The position numbers were made by a program, and so were the translations under genes. From Caryophanales bacterium (lineage in GTDB: Bacteria; Bacillota_I; Bacilli_A; Izemoplasmatales; UBA1188), in contig JACKCW010000001.1 of the NCBI GenBank assembly GCA_020633845.1, positions 62,001-126,000 on the forward strand: 64,000 nt of DNA, written 5' to 3'. How positions within the stretch are numbered: the stretch's first letter is position 1; each line of letters starts with the position of its first letter. Shown here in pieces: positions 44,718 to 53,146 of the stretch. The notes under the pieces are model-generated. The model worked only from the letters and a program-made list of their open reading frames with translations, had not been told where the DNA came from and searched no databases.

Positions 44718-46070
44718 ATGAAAAAAAGAAAAACGATATTCATAAAAGTCTTCGCTTTGGTATCTATGGTTATCCTGGCTATTACCCTGGCGGGTTGTAC
44801 ATTTACCAATAATACTCAGACAAGTGAAGAAGCAAAAAATGCTTATGAACTGGCAGTCGAAAACGGTTTTACCGGCACTTTAGACGAGTGGTTAGCCTCG
44901 CTTGTGGAAAATGATTCTTATGAATCTATTTATGATCTTGCGGTCGAAAACGGAATCTTTACCGGCACTCTAGAAGAATTCATTGCCTCTTTAAAAGGTG
45001 ATCCGGGTACTACTACCACGGAAGAAGCGGCGGCCTACGCCATTAATTCCGTCGTTACCGTCTATGCCGATTTTAATTATACGACGAGCGATAATTTCTT
45101 CGGCGGTCATACTACAACTTCCAGCGGAACGAGCGGCGGTGCCGGCGTTATTATTGAAGATGATAAAGAAGAGGGTCAGGCTTATATAATAACTAACTAC
45201 CACGTTATCTATGATACCGATTCCGATGAAAAAATAAGCGATTCTATTTATCTTTTCTTATACGGAATGGCACTTGAAGATTATGAAATTGAAGCCGAAT
45301 ATATCGGCGGTTCCATGACCTATGATATCGCGGTTCTTAAAATAGATTCCGATATATATAAGGATTCCGGTGCTTACCCGGCCACGGTGGCTGATTCAAG
45401 CGATCTCTCGGCCGGTGAAAGTGTCATTGCGATTGGCAATCCGGAAGCGGAAGGCATCAGCGTTACTGCCGGCATTGTATCAGTCCCGGAAGAAATCATT
45501 ACCATGACAGCGGCTGACGATACTACCGAACTGGATTTTAGAGTTATAAGAATTGACGCTTCGATAAACAGCGGTAATTCCGGAGGCGGTCTTTTTAATT
45601 CAGAAGGCGAGCTCATAGGAATTACCAATGCCAAAGCGGTTGATACTGATGTCGAAGGTATGGGCTACGCAATACCTTCTAATGTCGCAGTAAATGTCGC
45701 AAAAAACATTATGGAAAATTGTGACGGAGTTACTACTACCACCATCAATAAAGTTCTTCTCGGCGTTACCGTCGAAGTGACAGCTTCTAGCGCGTCCTAT
45801 AACGCCGAAACCAAAACTACCAGTATCACACAAACCATCGGCGTAAATGAAGTAACTCAGTCGGGAGTAGCCTATGGTATATTAGAAGCCGGCGATACTC
45901 TTGTAAGTGTTACTTATGGCAGTGATACCTATCAAATTGATTCCATTTATACAGTGATAGACGTTCTTCTTCAGTGTTCTAAAGATGATATGGTTAACTT
46001 CTATATCTTAAGAGACGGATCCTATCAAACCGTAACGGTAACCTTATCCAACACAGTTGCGGTATCATAA
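44718..46070 (+). CDS. Surface lipoprotein serine protease, HtrA/DegP-like, with C-terminal PDZ
   Basis: Predicted extracytoplasmic quality-control protease tethered as a lipoprotein (lipobox LAGC, Cys27). Residues 38-97 hold two similar units, AYELAVENGFTGTLDEWLASL and a near copy ending in KGDPG; this motif is known in surface and phage proteins next to collagen-like spacers. The trypsin-like domain follows with H162 (TNYHV), D203 (TYDIAVL) and S288 (SGNSGGG), so it looks active. A PDZ-like domain (GVAYGILEAGDTLVSVTYG) ends the protein. Classical HtrA proteins have a membrane helix instead of a lipid anchor. I start at ATG 44718 after GGAG; an upstream ATG at 44682 lies over the -10. Single gene with its own terminator. 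Confidence 0.92.
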   Translation: MKKRKTIFIKVFALVSMVILAITLAGCTFTNNTQTSEEAKNAYELAVENGFTGTLDEWLASLVENDSYESIYDLAVENGIFTGTLEEFIASLKGDPGTTTTEEAAAYAINSVVTVYADFNYTTSDNFFGGHTTTSSGTSGGAGVIIEDDKEEGQAYIITNYHVIYDTDSDEKISDSIYLFLYGMALEDYEIEAEYIGGSMTYDIAVLKIDSDIYKDSGAYPATVADSSDLSAGESVIAIGNPEAEGISVTAGIVSVPEEIITMTAADDTTELDFRVIRIDASINSGNSGGGLFNSEGELIGITNAKAVDTDVEGMGYAIPSNVAVNVAKNIMENCDGVTTTTINKVLLGVTVEVTASSASYNAETKTTSITQTIGVNEVTQSGVAYGILEAGDTLVSVTYGSDTYQIDSIYTVIDVLLQCSKDDMVNFYILRDGSYQTVTVTLSNTVAVS

Positions 46071-46092
46071 TTAATATTTAATATAATAAAGA

Positions 46093-46122
46093 AAAAGACC
46101 CAAGCATAAGCTTAGGTCTTTT
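46093..46122. terminator. Shared bidirectional terminator
   Basis: A 13-bp stem with one mismatch (46093-46105 with 46110-46122), flanked by A-rich and T-rich ends. It separates the HtrA-like gene from the oppositely oriented lipoprotein gene. Confidence 0.88.
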
Positions 46123-46141
46123 ATTTTGTTTTAATTAATTA

Positions 46142-48961
46142 TTAAACGACTGGAGTAACCGGAACAAGTGCTACAGAGTCAAACACTGGGTAAACTTGTG
46201 TATAATAGTTATACCAAAGTCCAGTTAAATTAAAAGTGTACGCACTAGGATTTGCTTGAGCGGTAACAAGAAGAGATATAAAAGCATTTTCCGCTTCAAG
46301 ACCAGCATTAGCATCTATTCTAACAGATAATTCATTATTGCTTGCATCTTTAAATGTTACATTGAATGATGAAGTTTCGGTAAGAGCAGCATAGGTTGTG
46401 CCTTCAGGAACAACTAATGTTAAACCGGTAACGTTCACGTATTTATAATCATAAGCAGAACCAAGAACTGATACATCTGTTAAGTCGGTCGCATTGGCTT
46501 TAAGATTTGTGAGTACTTCAGGGGCATTAGGACTTGCGCAAAGTAATACCGAGTCTAAATCAACACTAAATCTTGTTGCACCATGAGCAGTTCCTTTTTG
46601 GCCGGATAATTCAACATAAGCACCAGCAACAAACCCATCAATTTTAGTTAAATTGCTCTTGTATATATAAATTGAATTGCCGTCTTCATCAGTAAGCATT
46701 GCTCCAGAACTACTCATTATAATAGTTACTACTCCTCTTAAAGTATAATTAACTTCTGTACTATCAGCAGCCGCAAGAGCGGTTGTAATAGGAGTCCAAC
46801 TTGCAGTTGCATAGAATACAGCGCCAGTGCTAGTCGCAGGAGCTACAAATCCTTCAAGGTATTCATAAGTGCCATCAGGAAGGGCAGCAGGGCTTGCTGT
46901 ACCATAATCGTCGATATCAAAGAAACTTAAAGTGAAGTCTCCAGAAACAACAGCGCCAGATGCAATAACAACATTCTTTAATACAACTTTTTGAACCGCT
47001 ACGGTTTCAAGAGCCGCAAGAGCTTCAACAGTAGTGAATGCTCCGCCATAAATTCCTTCAGCACCATCGTTAACAACAACAGCCGAAACAACGACTGCAT
47101 AAACGCCACTAGTTAGTGAAGCAGCTGATAGCGAAACAATAACGCCGTTGCCTTCATCAACCGATACGCCTTCCGGAAGAATTGCAACAACATAATGAGT
47201 GCCATCCGATAATGCACAGAGACCTTCTCCGGCATAAGCTACAGTAGCAGAAAGTGCGGTTCCTGCTTCAAAGGTTGATCCGTCAACAGCGCTAATAACA
47301 GCCGCTAAATCAACTGGAGCAACAGCTTGAACTTCGAATGATTTATCAAGAGTAGCATCCCCAAGAGTTAAAGTTGCGGTAATAGTGAATGAGAAACCGC
47401 CGTCAGCGATAGAAAGTTTGCCGTCAGCGATAGTAGCATTAGCATCAGTTCCTTCAGCAAGAGCCCAAGAGATAGCGATTGAATCAAACATCGATCCAGC
47501 GGTGTCAAGAGTAGTTTCTGATCCGGAATTGAGTGAATCTTCAAACGATAAATATTTAGCTTCAAGAGCGAGTTTTTCTGCGTTTGTAAGTACTGCTGTA
47601 GATTTAGCGATATTTGCCGCGAGGTTTATGTTAAGCTGAGGAGCGTTGTACCAGCCAAGAGTACAAGAACTGATAGTAACGATGTCGCCAACTTGAAGAC
47701 TGTTAATAAATGTAGCCAAAGCTGCGATATCGTCAGCGTATTTGTTAACGTAAACGGTAGTAGTAGTAGCCATATCATCAAGAATGAATGTGATATAACC
47801 AGAACTGTAAGCGCCGCTTTCACTAATTGCTACAGTGCCCTTTATATAAACGAGTTTTTCAATTGATACTACACAGTTGTCTTTTCCTGCGAGATCAGTT
47901 TTATTAAAGTTGGCACTAGTAAGAGCTATTGTGTTTATAGCATTAATTTTTGCGGTATTTTCAGCAGCCGGGATAACAACTTGAACGCTGTCGATAGTTC
48001 CGCTCTTTGTTTCATAAAGTCCATTATAACTTGTAACTTCTGAAACGATGAAAACGTAGTCGCCTTCTTGAATAGCGGTATCTCCGTTATATCCGTATAC
48101 TTCAAAAGCTTCTTCTCCATCTTGGATAAAGAAAACTTTATAAGAATCAGTATTTTCTAGGATTTCGGTAATAGTTCCATAATAAGCGTAAGTTTTGCCG
48201 CTATAAGTGCTAGAGCCGGCATCAATGGCGTCTCTAACATCAGATAATGTGCAGTAGTTAGTATCGTCTCTCGTAATAATTACCGGGACAGTAATAGTTG
48301 CGCTTAAATCTCCAACGGCGAGCGTTACTGATACGTTATCGGTAACAGTTGCAGATTCGGTAGGGCGGGCTACGGTTGCCTTAGCTCCATCAAAACTTAA
48401 GTGTGTTGAATTAGCATAAGTAATAGTAACTCCTGAATAACTTACGAAGTCATATTCATATGTAGGAACAACGCTATCTCCCGAGAATATGTAGTTATAT
48501 CCTGAAAGTTGAACTCCTTCATACGCTGTCATAAGAGCTGAATAAGCTTTAACGATTAAGTCAGCGCCTTCAGAATAAGCAGGAACAGTAACGGTAAAGG
48601 TAACAGTACCGGTTACTGAAGTTCCTTTATGGGAAACGACACCAGTCATAGTAACAGTTCTTACTGCATCACTAAGAGATAAAACTCCATCAGTGTTTAC
48701 AAGACCGTTAACAAGTACAGGAACGCCGGCATCAGACATAATATCTGTGTCGCTTGAACTCCAGACGATAGTCGATTCATTTTCTCCCACGGTAGGAAGG
48801 GCTAAATCTTCAACAACATCCGAGAAAGTTTTGCCGTTATAAGCGGTAACGAGTGCTTCGTAATCGGCACTGATTGCTTGTTTAGGCGTCGTGCAGCCCG
48901 TTAAGGCTAACAGAGCGACGGCTAATACAAAGAAACTTGTAATACGAATAATTTTTTTCAT
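46142..48961 (-). CDS. Large multi-domain surface lipoprotein with Ig-like and OB-like modules
   Basis: A 939-residue lipoprotein (lipobox LTGC, Cys23) exposed on the cell surface. Residues 30-240 contain two or three bacterial Ig-like units (IVWSSSDTDIM, TVTMTGVVSHKGTSVTGTVTFTVTV). A segment at about 240-330 (LSDVRDAIDAGSSTYSGKTYAYYGTITEIL, FFIQDGEEAFEVYGY) resembles the OB-fold modules that often accompany extracellular nucleases. Further OB-like units recur (about 325-450 and 740-900, for example YTLRGVVTIIMSSSGAMLTDEDGNSIYIYK). No catalytic motif is visible. It is the last gene of the ABC-nuclease cluster, 39 bases after the nuclease lipoprotein. I infer nucleic-acid or polymer binding at the surface; adhesion is an alternative. 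Ser, Thr and Ala content is unusually high. Confidence 0.82.
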   Translation of the reverse strand: MKKIIRITSFFVLAVALLALTGCTTPKQAISADYEALVTAYNGKTFSDVVEDLALPTVGENESTIVWSSSDTDIMSDAGVPVLVNGLVNTDGVLSLSDAVRTVTMTGVVSHKGTSVTGTVTFTVTVPAYSEGADLIVKAYSALMTAYEGVQLSGYNYIFSGDSVVPTYEYDFVSYSGVTITYANSTHLSFDGAKATVARPTESATVTDNVSVTLAVGDLSATITVPVIITRDDTNYCTLSDVRDAIDAGSSTYSGKTYAYYGTITEILENTDSYKVFFIQDGEEAFEVYGYNGDTAIQEGDYVFIVSEVTSYNGLYETKSGTIDSVQVVIPAAENTAKINAINTIALTSANFNKTDLAGKDNCVVSIEKLVYIKGTVAISESGAYSSGYITFILDDMATTTTVYVNKYADDIAALATFINSLQVGDIVTISSCTLGWYNAPQLNINLAANIAKSTAVLTNAEKLALEAKYLSFEDSLNSGSETTLDTAGSMFDSIAISWALAEGTDANATIADGKLSIADGGFSFTITATLTLGDATLDKSFEVQAVAPVDLAAVISAVDGSTFEAGTALSATVAYAGEGLCALSDGTHYVVAILPEGVSVDEGNGVIVSLSAASLTSGVYAVVVSAVVVNDGAEGIYGGAFTTVEALAALETVAVQKVVLKNVVIASGAVVSGDFTLSFFDIDDYGTASPAALPDGTYEYLEGFVAPATSTGAVFYATASWTPITTALAAADSTEVNYTLRGVVTIIMSSSGAMLTDEDGNSIYIYKSNLTKIDGFVAGAYVELSGQKGTAHGATRFSVDLDSVLLCASPNAPEVLTNLKANATDLTDVSVLGSAYDYKYVNVTGLTLVVPEGTTYAALTETSSFNVTFKDASNNELSVRIDANAGLEAENAFISLLVTAQANPSAYTFNLTGLWYNYYTQVYPVFDSVALVPVTPVV

Positions 48962-49000
48962 TGTCTCTCCTTTTTTATATTTTTTTATTACGTTTTTTTA

Positions 49001-50539
49001 TTAATTCGAAAATATGATATTTGATGAGTCTACTACCGAAACTTGATAGCCATAGTAGTAACTAAGTCCTCCAATCACAGAGGATATTTCTCTTCCGATA
49101 GTAAAGTCGCTGACTTTAATTCCGTTTTCTTGAGATCCTTCAATATAGTAATGAGAGCTGTCGATTCTAATGGAAATTTCATTTCCAAGGGCGTCTTCAC
49201 AATTGACTGTCGTTCCGCTGCCGCTTGAGGCTGTGTAAACACTTACGACAGTTAACGAATTAAACTGACAATACATTCCGAGGTATTCTTCTTTTAGTGA
49301 AGAAGCGGATAATAGTTTAGGACTGACAGAATTATCTTTGGACACAAGAGTAAGACAACCTTCCTTAAAGTCGGTTAACTGCGGAGAACCGTTTGCGAGA
49401 TTGTCGGACAAACTGTCTAAATCAACATCGGTTGAAGATCCGTAGTAGGTGGCAACTCCTTCGATAGTAACTTCATTCCCAACAACTAAGTTATAGGTAT
49501 AGGCAGCACTAGTCCAAATCGGAATGTAATAATAAATTCCATATCCGGTTTCCGGATCAATGATATATGGAGAAAGACCATCAAGCATCGCGATAACACC
49601 GGTAACTTTTACTTTACGGCTGTAATATTCGGCGAAATTGGTTCTGAGTTCTTCAATTGATATCTCTTTCGGATCAGTTGAATAATCGTAATCAGGATCA
49701 AGTTCTCCGTATACTCTTCTTCCTGTTTGGGCGACAATATTGCCGATGGCCGTCGATAAATCACAATATGTAGAATCGGTCGACGCTTTGTCTTTGGAAT
49801 AACAGAAAGCGATTAATTCTAAATTTAAAATATGCCATTCATCCGATTGATCCTGATACCATACCCATCCAAGATATCTTCCGTTGGTATCGGTTTGTCC
49901 GGCCGATTCGGCTTCAAGTACAATTTTTTTAGCATTTTCCAGAGAATCTCTCGTGTATTTGGATGCAGCTTTACCCCAAGGTTCAAAAGCGGCGGTCGAT
50001 TCCGGAGTATCAATTCCTAAATATCTTAGAGAAAAGGAAGTTCCGTTTTTGTCTTTAAAATTAGTGGTATCGCCGTCAACATAACCGGTAACCGTTACTT
50101 CTCCGAGTCCTGTTTCAAGGAAACTTTTGCCTGTATAGGTCTTACCCTCTAGGGTAACCTCTTCATAAATGCTGCTTAAAGTTGAATTAGCGGCAACAAG
50201 ATCGTCAAGGCTGTCATAAAGATTGGCGGCTGTTACATAAACAGTCAGTCTTTTGGTGGTATCAAAAAGGCTTCCGATAGTGTTTGAGGATCCGGCATAA
50301 CCGTAAAAGGTATCATAACTATATTCTTCGTCTCCGTATAAAAGACCGCTTTTCACCGTAATTTTATAGTCTATCCCCAGATTTTCAAAATAATCTTCGA
50401 CCTCAGTAGTAGTATTTCCGCTTAGATCAGGCAGGATTATGTATCCGGAAGGAACAGTACTTGTCGTAGTACAACCGATAAGTAAAAAGACAGAAAGGAT
50501 AAAAATGATAAGTATAGGTAACTTCTTCTGTTTGAGCAT
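49001..50539 (-). CDS. Secreted lipoprotein nuclease (PASTA-like, SNase and OB-like modules)
   Basis: Predicted surface-tethered thermonuclease that degrades extracellular DNA or RNA with calcium. The signal peptide ends in lipobox LIGC (Cys23). Residues 36-104 (LPDLSGNTTTEVEDYFENLGIDYKI...RLTVYVT) look like one PASTA unit. Residues 145-290 are an SNase domain with all catalytic residues: D155/D157 (DGDT), R172, D177 and E180 (RYLGIDTPE), and R221 (DTNGRYLGW). The C-terminal 200 residues hold two OB-like units (KVKVTGVIAML..., CQFNSLTVVSVY...), an arrangement recalling B. subtilis YhcR. It follows the ABC binding lipoprotein after a GC-rich hairpin. I infer a role in scavenging nucleotides. 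Confidence 0.9.
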   Translation of the reverse strand: MLKQKKLPILIIFILSVFLLIGCTTTSTVPSGYIILPDLSGNTTTEVEDYFENLGIDYKITVKSGLLYGDEEYSYDTFYGYAGSSNTIGSLFDTTKRLTVYVTAANLYDSLDDLVAANSTLSSIYEEVTLEGKTYTGKSFLETGLGEVTVTGYVDGDTTNFKDKNGTSFSLRYLGIDTPESTAAFEPWGKAASKYTRDSLENAKKIVLEAESAGQTDTNGRYLGWVWYQDQSDEWHILNLELIAFCYSKDKASTDSTYCDLSTAIGNIVAQTGRRVYGELDPDYDYSTDPKEISIEELRTNFAEYYSRKVKVTGVIAMLDGLSPYIIDPETGYGIYYYIPIWTSAAYTYNLVVGNEVTIEGVATYYGSSTDVDLDSLSDNLANGSPQLTDFKEGCLTLVSKDNSVSPKLLSASSLKEEYLGMYCQFNSLTVVSVYTASSGSGTTVNCEDALGNEISIRIDSSHYYIEGSQENGIKVSDFTIGREISSVIGGLSYYYGYQVSVVDSSNIIFSN

Positions 50540-50557
50540 ATTAATTACTTCCTTTGA

Positions 50558-50580
50558 GGCGGCACCGGCTTTGTGCCGCC
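50558..50580 (-). promoter_or_regulatory. GC-rich intercistronic hairpin between binding protein and nuclease genes
   Basis: A perfect 8-bp stem GGCGGCAC/GTGCCGCC with a 7-base loop, in a very AT-rich stretch. No T run follows, and the nuclease AAAGGAAG ribosome site comes next. I read it as an mRNA stabiliser or processing site, not a terminator. Confidence 0.7.
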
Positions 50581-50593
50581 ATTTTGATAAATT

Positions 50594-52174
50594 TTAGCCT
50601 AATGTACAAGCCGCAAGCATATCGGCAAGAGCCGTAGCGGCATCAGTTGATGTGTTCTTCGCAACTTTATTGATGCAGTTTTCTGCTTCTTCACGAATCT
50701 TAGCCGATCCGAGGAGAGTGGAAGTTGCGGCAAAAGCCGGGTCATATTGATAAGATGCGGTTTGCATGTATCCAACATACGCTATCTGTGGATAACCAGA
50801 ATTGAGTTTTGCTTTTTCGGCATCAGTAAATCCGTCCATGGAATAATTGTTTTGATAGTATTCAATAGCAAGATTAATATACTGGCTGTAAAGAGTAGAA
50901 GCATAAGCGGTATTGGTTACCGGGAAGTATCCGGTAGAGATAGCAAATCTAGCTGAGTTATTGTTTCCTTCAACAAATCCTTCGGCATTAGCGTCATCGG
51001 CTGATGGAGCATATTGATCTTGGTAAGTCATATATTTAATGAACATCCAAGCCATAAGTTTTTCATCGCTGGTTCCAGAATCAAGAATACATACGTTAGG
51101 ACCTTGCTGTACTACTGAGTCAGTTGCAGCTTGGCCGTCAACGCCAGTTGTAAACTGAGGAACAAGAGCGAAGCCGACATTGAAGTCGTAAGTGATACCG
51201 TTTTCCGGATCAAGAACGCCAGATTCTCCGCCAGAAACACTACCAACCATATTATAAGAATAGCCGGCAGTTGAACCGATAGTGAAGACCATCTTCTGTT
51301 GTTTGAAATAATCCGATCCGTAAGAAGCGCCGTCTGAATAGTTTATCGGAACCGAAAGATACTTATTGGAAATATAGTTTTCAATTAAAGTAAGCATGGT
51401 TACAGTTGTCGAATTGGTGCAGAGAAGTTCTCCGTCAGTGGTTGTATATTTAGCATTTAACTGTCTTGCGAAGTTAATGAAAAGGTTGGCTGGGGAGTCA
51501 TAGTTTACAAGATACTGAATCTCAGCTCCATTTCCGGTATAGGCGAAAAGAGTGCTGCTATAAGATTTAATTGTATCCCAAGTAATAGCGGTGTTATAAG
51601 GAATAGTGATTCCGCAAGCATCGGTAATAGATTTGTTATACATCATAAATTCAGCCGACTTAGAAAGAGGAAGTGAATAAGTTACTCCTCCGAATTGGTT
51701 GTTTTCAGCAATATAACTTGCAACATAGTCATCAAGATCAACGCTTATCGCGCTAGAAGATGAATTGATGTATGAGTCGAGAGAGATAACGGCTTTACTT
51801 TTAAGATATTGGGCAAAATGGTCAGGATATCCAATAACCATGGTCGGCATACTGTCTTTATCGCCGGCGGCTATCGCCTGATTGGTTTTACTTAAAAGAG
51901 TCGAATAGTCCGATTGCGAAGTTGAAGTAATGTTGACAGTAATTTCATACTTATCAAGCATCATCTGTTCAAATTCGGAAATCATTGAATCCAAAACGGC
52001 CGATTTTGATGCGCCCCAAATATGCCAGAAGGAAATATTGATTTCACTGCCGGCCAGTGCTTCAAGTTCGCTGTCGTTGTCTTGAGTCGTAGTATTCGGT
52101 GCTAAAGTGTCATTGCAGGCTATAAGCACAAAAGCCGATAAACATGCAATTAAAACTCCGAAAAATTTCTTCAT
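50594..52174 (-). CDS. ABC transporter substrate-binding lipoprotein (family 1, UgpB/MalE-like)
   Basis: Captures the substrate for the adjacent CUT1-type importer. The 526 residues have a signal peptide with lipobox LIAC (Cys20), then a Thr/Asp-rich linker. The family-1 extracellular-binding fold starts INISFWHIWGASKSAVLDSMISEFEQ, with TMVIGYPDHFAQYL and YSLPLSKSAEFMMYNKSI, and QGPNVCILDSGTSDEKLMAWMFIKYMT near the C-terminus. Usual members bind oligosaccharides or glycerol-3-phosphate. Its placement before a secreted nuclease makes nucleotides, nucleosides or oligonucleotides a real alternative. AAGGAG precedes the ATG. Confidence 0.92.
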   Translation of the reverse strand: MKKFFGVLIACLSAFVLIACNDTLAPNTTTQDNDSELEALAGSEINISFWHIWGASKSAVLDSMISEFEQMMLDKYEITVNITSTSQSDYSTLLSKTNQAIAAGDKDSMPTMVIGYPDHFAQYLKSKAVISLDSYINSSSSAISVDLDDYVASYIAENNQFGGVTYSLPLSKSAEFMMYNKSITDACGITIPYNTAITWDTIKSYSSTLFAYTGNGAEIQYLVNYDSPANLFINFARQLNAKYTTTDGELLCTNSTTVTMLTLIENYISNKYLSVPINYSDGASYGSDYFKQQKMVFTIGSTAGYSYNMVGSVSGGESGVLDPENGITYDFNVGFALVPQFTTGVDGQAATDSVVQQGPNVCILDSGTSDEKLMAWMFIKYMTYQDQYAPSADDANAEGFVEGNNNSARFAISTGYFPVTNTAYASTLYSQYINLAIEYYQNNYSMDGFTDAEKAKLNSGYPQIAYVGYMQTASYQYDPAFAATSTLLGSAKIREEAENCINKVAKNTSTDAATALADMLAACTLG

Positions 52175-52207
52175 AATTTCTCCTTTTTTAAATTTATTTT
52201 TAAGGTA

Positions 52208-53134
52208 TTATCCCTTAATTCCACTTCTTGATACGCCTCTCATGATGTACTTCTTAAGGGCGAAGAACACGACGAGAAGCGGTAAAGTAACCATAACGGC
52301 CGCAGCCATCTGGGCGGTATAGTCCGGCCTTGTTCCGGTATCTCCTACCGTAAACGAAGCGTTACGAAGAGCGGCGGTAACCAAATTATATTTGGCGTTA
52401 TTAGTAACAAGCGTCGGCCAAATATAGGCGTTCCACGAGCTCATCGCATTAAGAATGGCGATGGAAATAATTGTGCCTGATGCTATCGGTATCATAACTT
52501 TAAGAAGATACTTGAAATCAGTTGTGCCGTCGACTTTAGCGGCATAATAAAGTTCGTTAGGTATCGTTCTGAAGGTCTGTCTTAAATAGTATATATAGAA
52601 GATACTGGTCATAAACGGAATAGTCTGAGCCAAAATCGCGTCAAAGAAAGTAGCGTTAAGTCCGATCCATCCGAGTTTTCCGACGGTGATATAGTTCGTA
52701 ATAATGAACATTTCGCCCGGAACCATCATCGTTGTGAGGAAAACTCCGAAAAGGAAATCTCTTCCTTTGAAGTTGAGTCTGGAAAAGGCGAAAGCCGCGA
52801 GAATAGTAGTAATAATAGTACCTGATGTCGAAATCGTCGCAACGATAACGGTATTTAATACTGAACGACCGTAATTAATCTTAGAATATGCTAAAGCATA
52901 GTTTTCAATTCCGTTTTGGAAAGCCTCTTTTAAAGGAACATACCATATAAAATTCACCGCATCCATTTCCGTAACGTTTTTGGTGGAAGTAAGAATCATG
53001 ATATAGAACGGAAGAAGAATGGATATACCCACTAAAGATAAGAGGAAATATACGATGAACTTCTTTAAAAACCGATTAAATTTATAGGCGCCGGGTTTGG
53101 AAAAATATACGGCTTCTTCAACTTCTTTTGCCAT
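52208..53134 (-). CDS. ABC transporter permease, CUT1 type (UgpE/MalG-like)
   Basis: Second membrane subunit of the importer: 308 residues with six predicted helices. A Lys-rich cytoplasmic N-terminus precedes FIVYFLLSLVGISILLPFYIMIL. The EAA loop that docks on the ATPase is LYYAAKVDGTTDFKYLLKVMIPIA (about 195-218). FSRLNFKGRDFLFGVFLTTMMVPGEMFII is typical of MalG-like permeases. It ends with a short Arg-Gly tail. It lies 12 bases after the other permease, with the binding protein 33 bases downstream. Confidence 0.94.
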   Translation of the reverse strand: MAKEVEEAVYFSKPGAYKFNRFLKKFIVYFLLSLVGISILLPFYIMILTSTKNVTEMDAVNFIWYVPLKEAFQNGIENYALAYSKINYGRSVLNTVIVATISTSGTIITTILAAFAFSRLNFKGRDFLFGVFLTTMMVPGEMFIITNYITVGKLGWIGLNATFFDAILAQTIPFMTSIFYIYYLRQTFRTIPNELYYAAKVDGTTDFKYLLKVMIPIASGTIISIAILNAMSSWNAYIWPTLVTNNAKYNLVTAALRNASFTVGDTGTRPDYTAQMAAAVMVTLPLLVVFFALKKYIMRGVSRSGIKG

Positions 53135-53146
53135 AGCGTCCTCCCT

